The position numbers were made by a program, and so were the translations under genes. 45,624 nt of DNA from assembly GCA_029253285.1 (NCBI GenBank), contig JAQWZU010000065.1:1-45624 (forward strand), written 5' to 3'. Positions 45,223-45,624 of this stretch are shown piece after piece (position 1 is the stretch's first letter; every line of letters starts with the position of its first letter). The stretch is from Akkermansiaceae bacterium. Its GTDB lineage: Bacteria > Verrucomicrobiota > Verrucomicrobiia > Verrucomicrobiales > Akkermansiaceae. The notes under the pieces were generated by a model that had not been told where the DNA came from, did not search any database, and was given only the letters and a program-made list of their open reading frames with translations.

Positions 45223-45624
45223 GCTGCGAGATTGAGGAAGATTTTGTGATGCGTATAGCAAGAAACAAAAATGTGGATAAAGAATGGCAAGAGGGGTTTT
45301 GAGCATTGCTTGGATCGGCCTGGCTAAAGCAATTGTCTCGGGATGACGCAAAATCGGGTTTGATTCCCGTCCGCCCCGCCCATTCTTTTAATGAGTAACG
45401 CCAAAAAGCGCTCCATTTCCTGACTCGCCCTGACAGGTCAACTTTCCAAGTGCACTCAGAGGTGAGCATCGCCAAACCTTCCCCAAAAGTAAGTCAACGC
45501 ATCACCAAAGGAATCCAATCAGCTCCAATTTATCGGAAAGACTTTGCGGGAGATTGGTAGGAAAAATGGACTGAACAGAGTGAAGTGAATCGCAAATTCA
45601 GTCGTAGTTTTCAAAAACTCAAGA
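45223..45624. other. 402-bp region without genes at window end
   Basis: No credible ORF. It holds a perfect DnaA box TGTGGATAA (45272-45280) upstream of the S10 gene, a degenerate tRNA 3'-end-like stretch at 45355-45382, and A/T-rich spacer sequence to the end. The S10 promoter is presumably in the first 50-80 bp. Confidence 0.5.
45355..45382 (+). other. degenerate tRNA 3'-end-like fragment
   Basis: CGGG-TTTGATT-CCCG resembles a T-arm, but the loop has T where C56 is nearly universal. It is followed by TCCGCCCCGCCCA, like an acceptor 3' strand ending in CCA. No 5' half (GGGGCGG or CGGGGCG) occurs nearby, so it is not a functional tRNA. It may be a decayed tRNA or an att-site remnant. Confidence 0.25.

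Noticed and set aside
45167-45475. 102-codon open frame on the minus strand
   Set aside because: It covers the S10 signal-peptide region in another frame and the tRNA-like fragment, with no coding signature.

Overview
The window reads as a gene-dense bacterial chromosome segment, probably from the Verrucomicrobiota (PVC superphylum). The evidence is indirect: a secreted ThuA-domain protein, a Na+/alanine symporter with a cleavable signal peptide, a POT transporter with a long periplasmic loop, an Rho factor with a low-complexity Arg/Asn-rich N-terminus, and a near absence of Shine-Dalgarno sequences. There is no rRNA gene and no mobile element, so the taxon is an inference. Base composition is moderate, about 50-55% G+C by eye. 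I saw no phage, transposon, CRISPR or recognisable defence locus. Most of the window is core metabolism and information processing.

Left third (1-14.4 kb): an almost continuous minus-strand series. In transcription order it holds an M20 deacylase, a small lipoprotein, a polysaccharide deacetylase, ilvB-ilvN (branched-chain amino acids) ending in a terminator, carA, purA, uppS, an NtrC-type response regulator overlapping upp, a large secreted TPR protein and a class V aminotransferase cut by the window edge.

Middle (14.5-31 kb): a ThuA/DMT-permease pair on the plus strand, a PH-like membrane protein, then rho with a strong terminator. A 355-bp structured intergenic region separates rho from rpmG-rpsR, which end at a terminator. 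Next come folE2, an alanine symporter, a UvrD/Rep helicase and a two-lobed retropepsin-like lipoprotein. On the minus strand, an unknown membrane protein, a YhaM-like HD/OB nuclease, an SDR reductase and a divergent folP form a compact string in which the SDR and folP overlap by ATGA. Then come a gamma-carbonic anhydrase, ispF, an inositol-monophosphatase-family enzyme and a stand-alone coaB.

Right third (30.8-45.6 kb): tRNA-Leu(CAG); nuoB-nuoC alone, behind a perfect palindrome that matches the Rex operator (and the CRP core); tatD; a zinc-ribbon protein; the POT transporter; fabH; a membrane/thioredoxin-like fusion; and the minus-strand run prfA-prmC-murA-der-oppD, with DnaA boxes in the prfA-prmC gap. 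After that come tRNA-Gln(TTG), a DUF4870-like protein and a secreted S10 carboxypeptidase. The last 400 bp hold a degenerate tRNA 3'-end-like fragment.

Most striking observations: the Rex/CRP-type palindrome before an isolated nuoBC; a pseudopilin (GspG)-like module apparently inserted in the last periplasmic loop of the POT transporter; the divergent folP coupled to an SDR reductase; Rho without its usual N-terminal helical domain and with a longer Q-loop; and the systematic lack of Shine-Dalgarno sequences.
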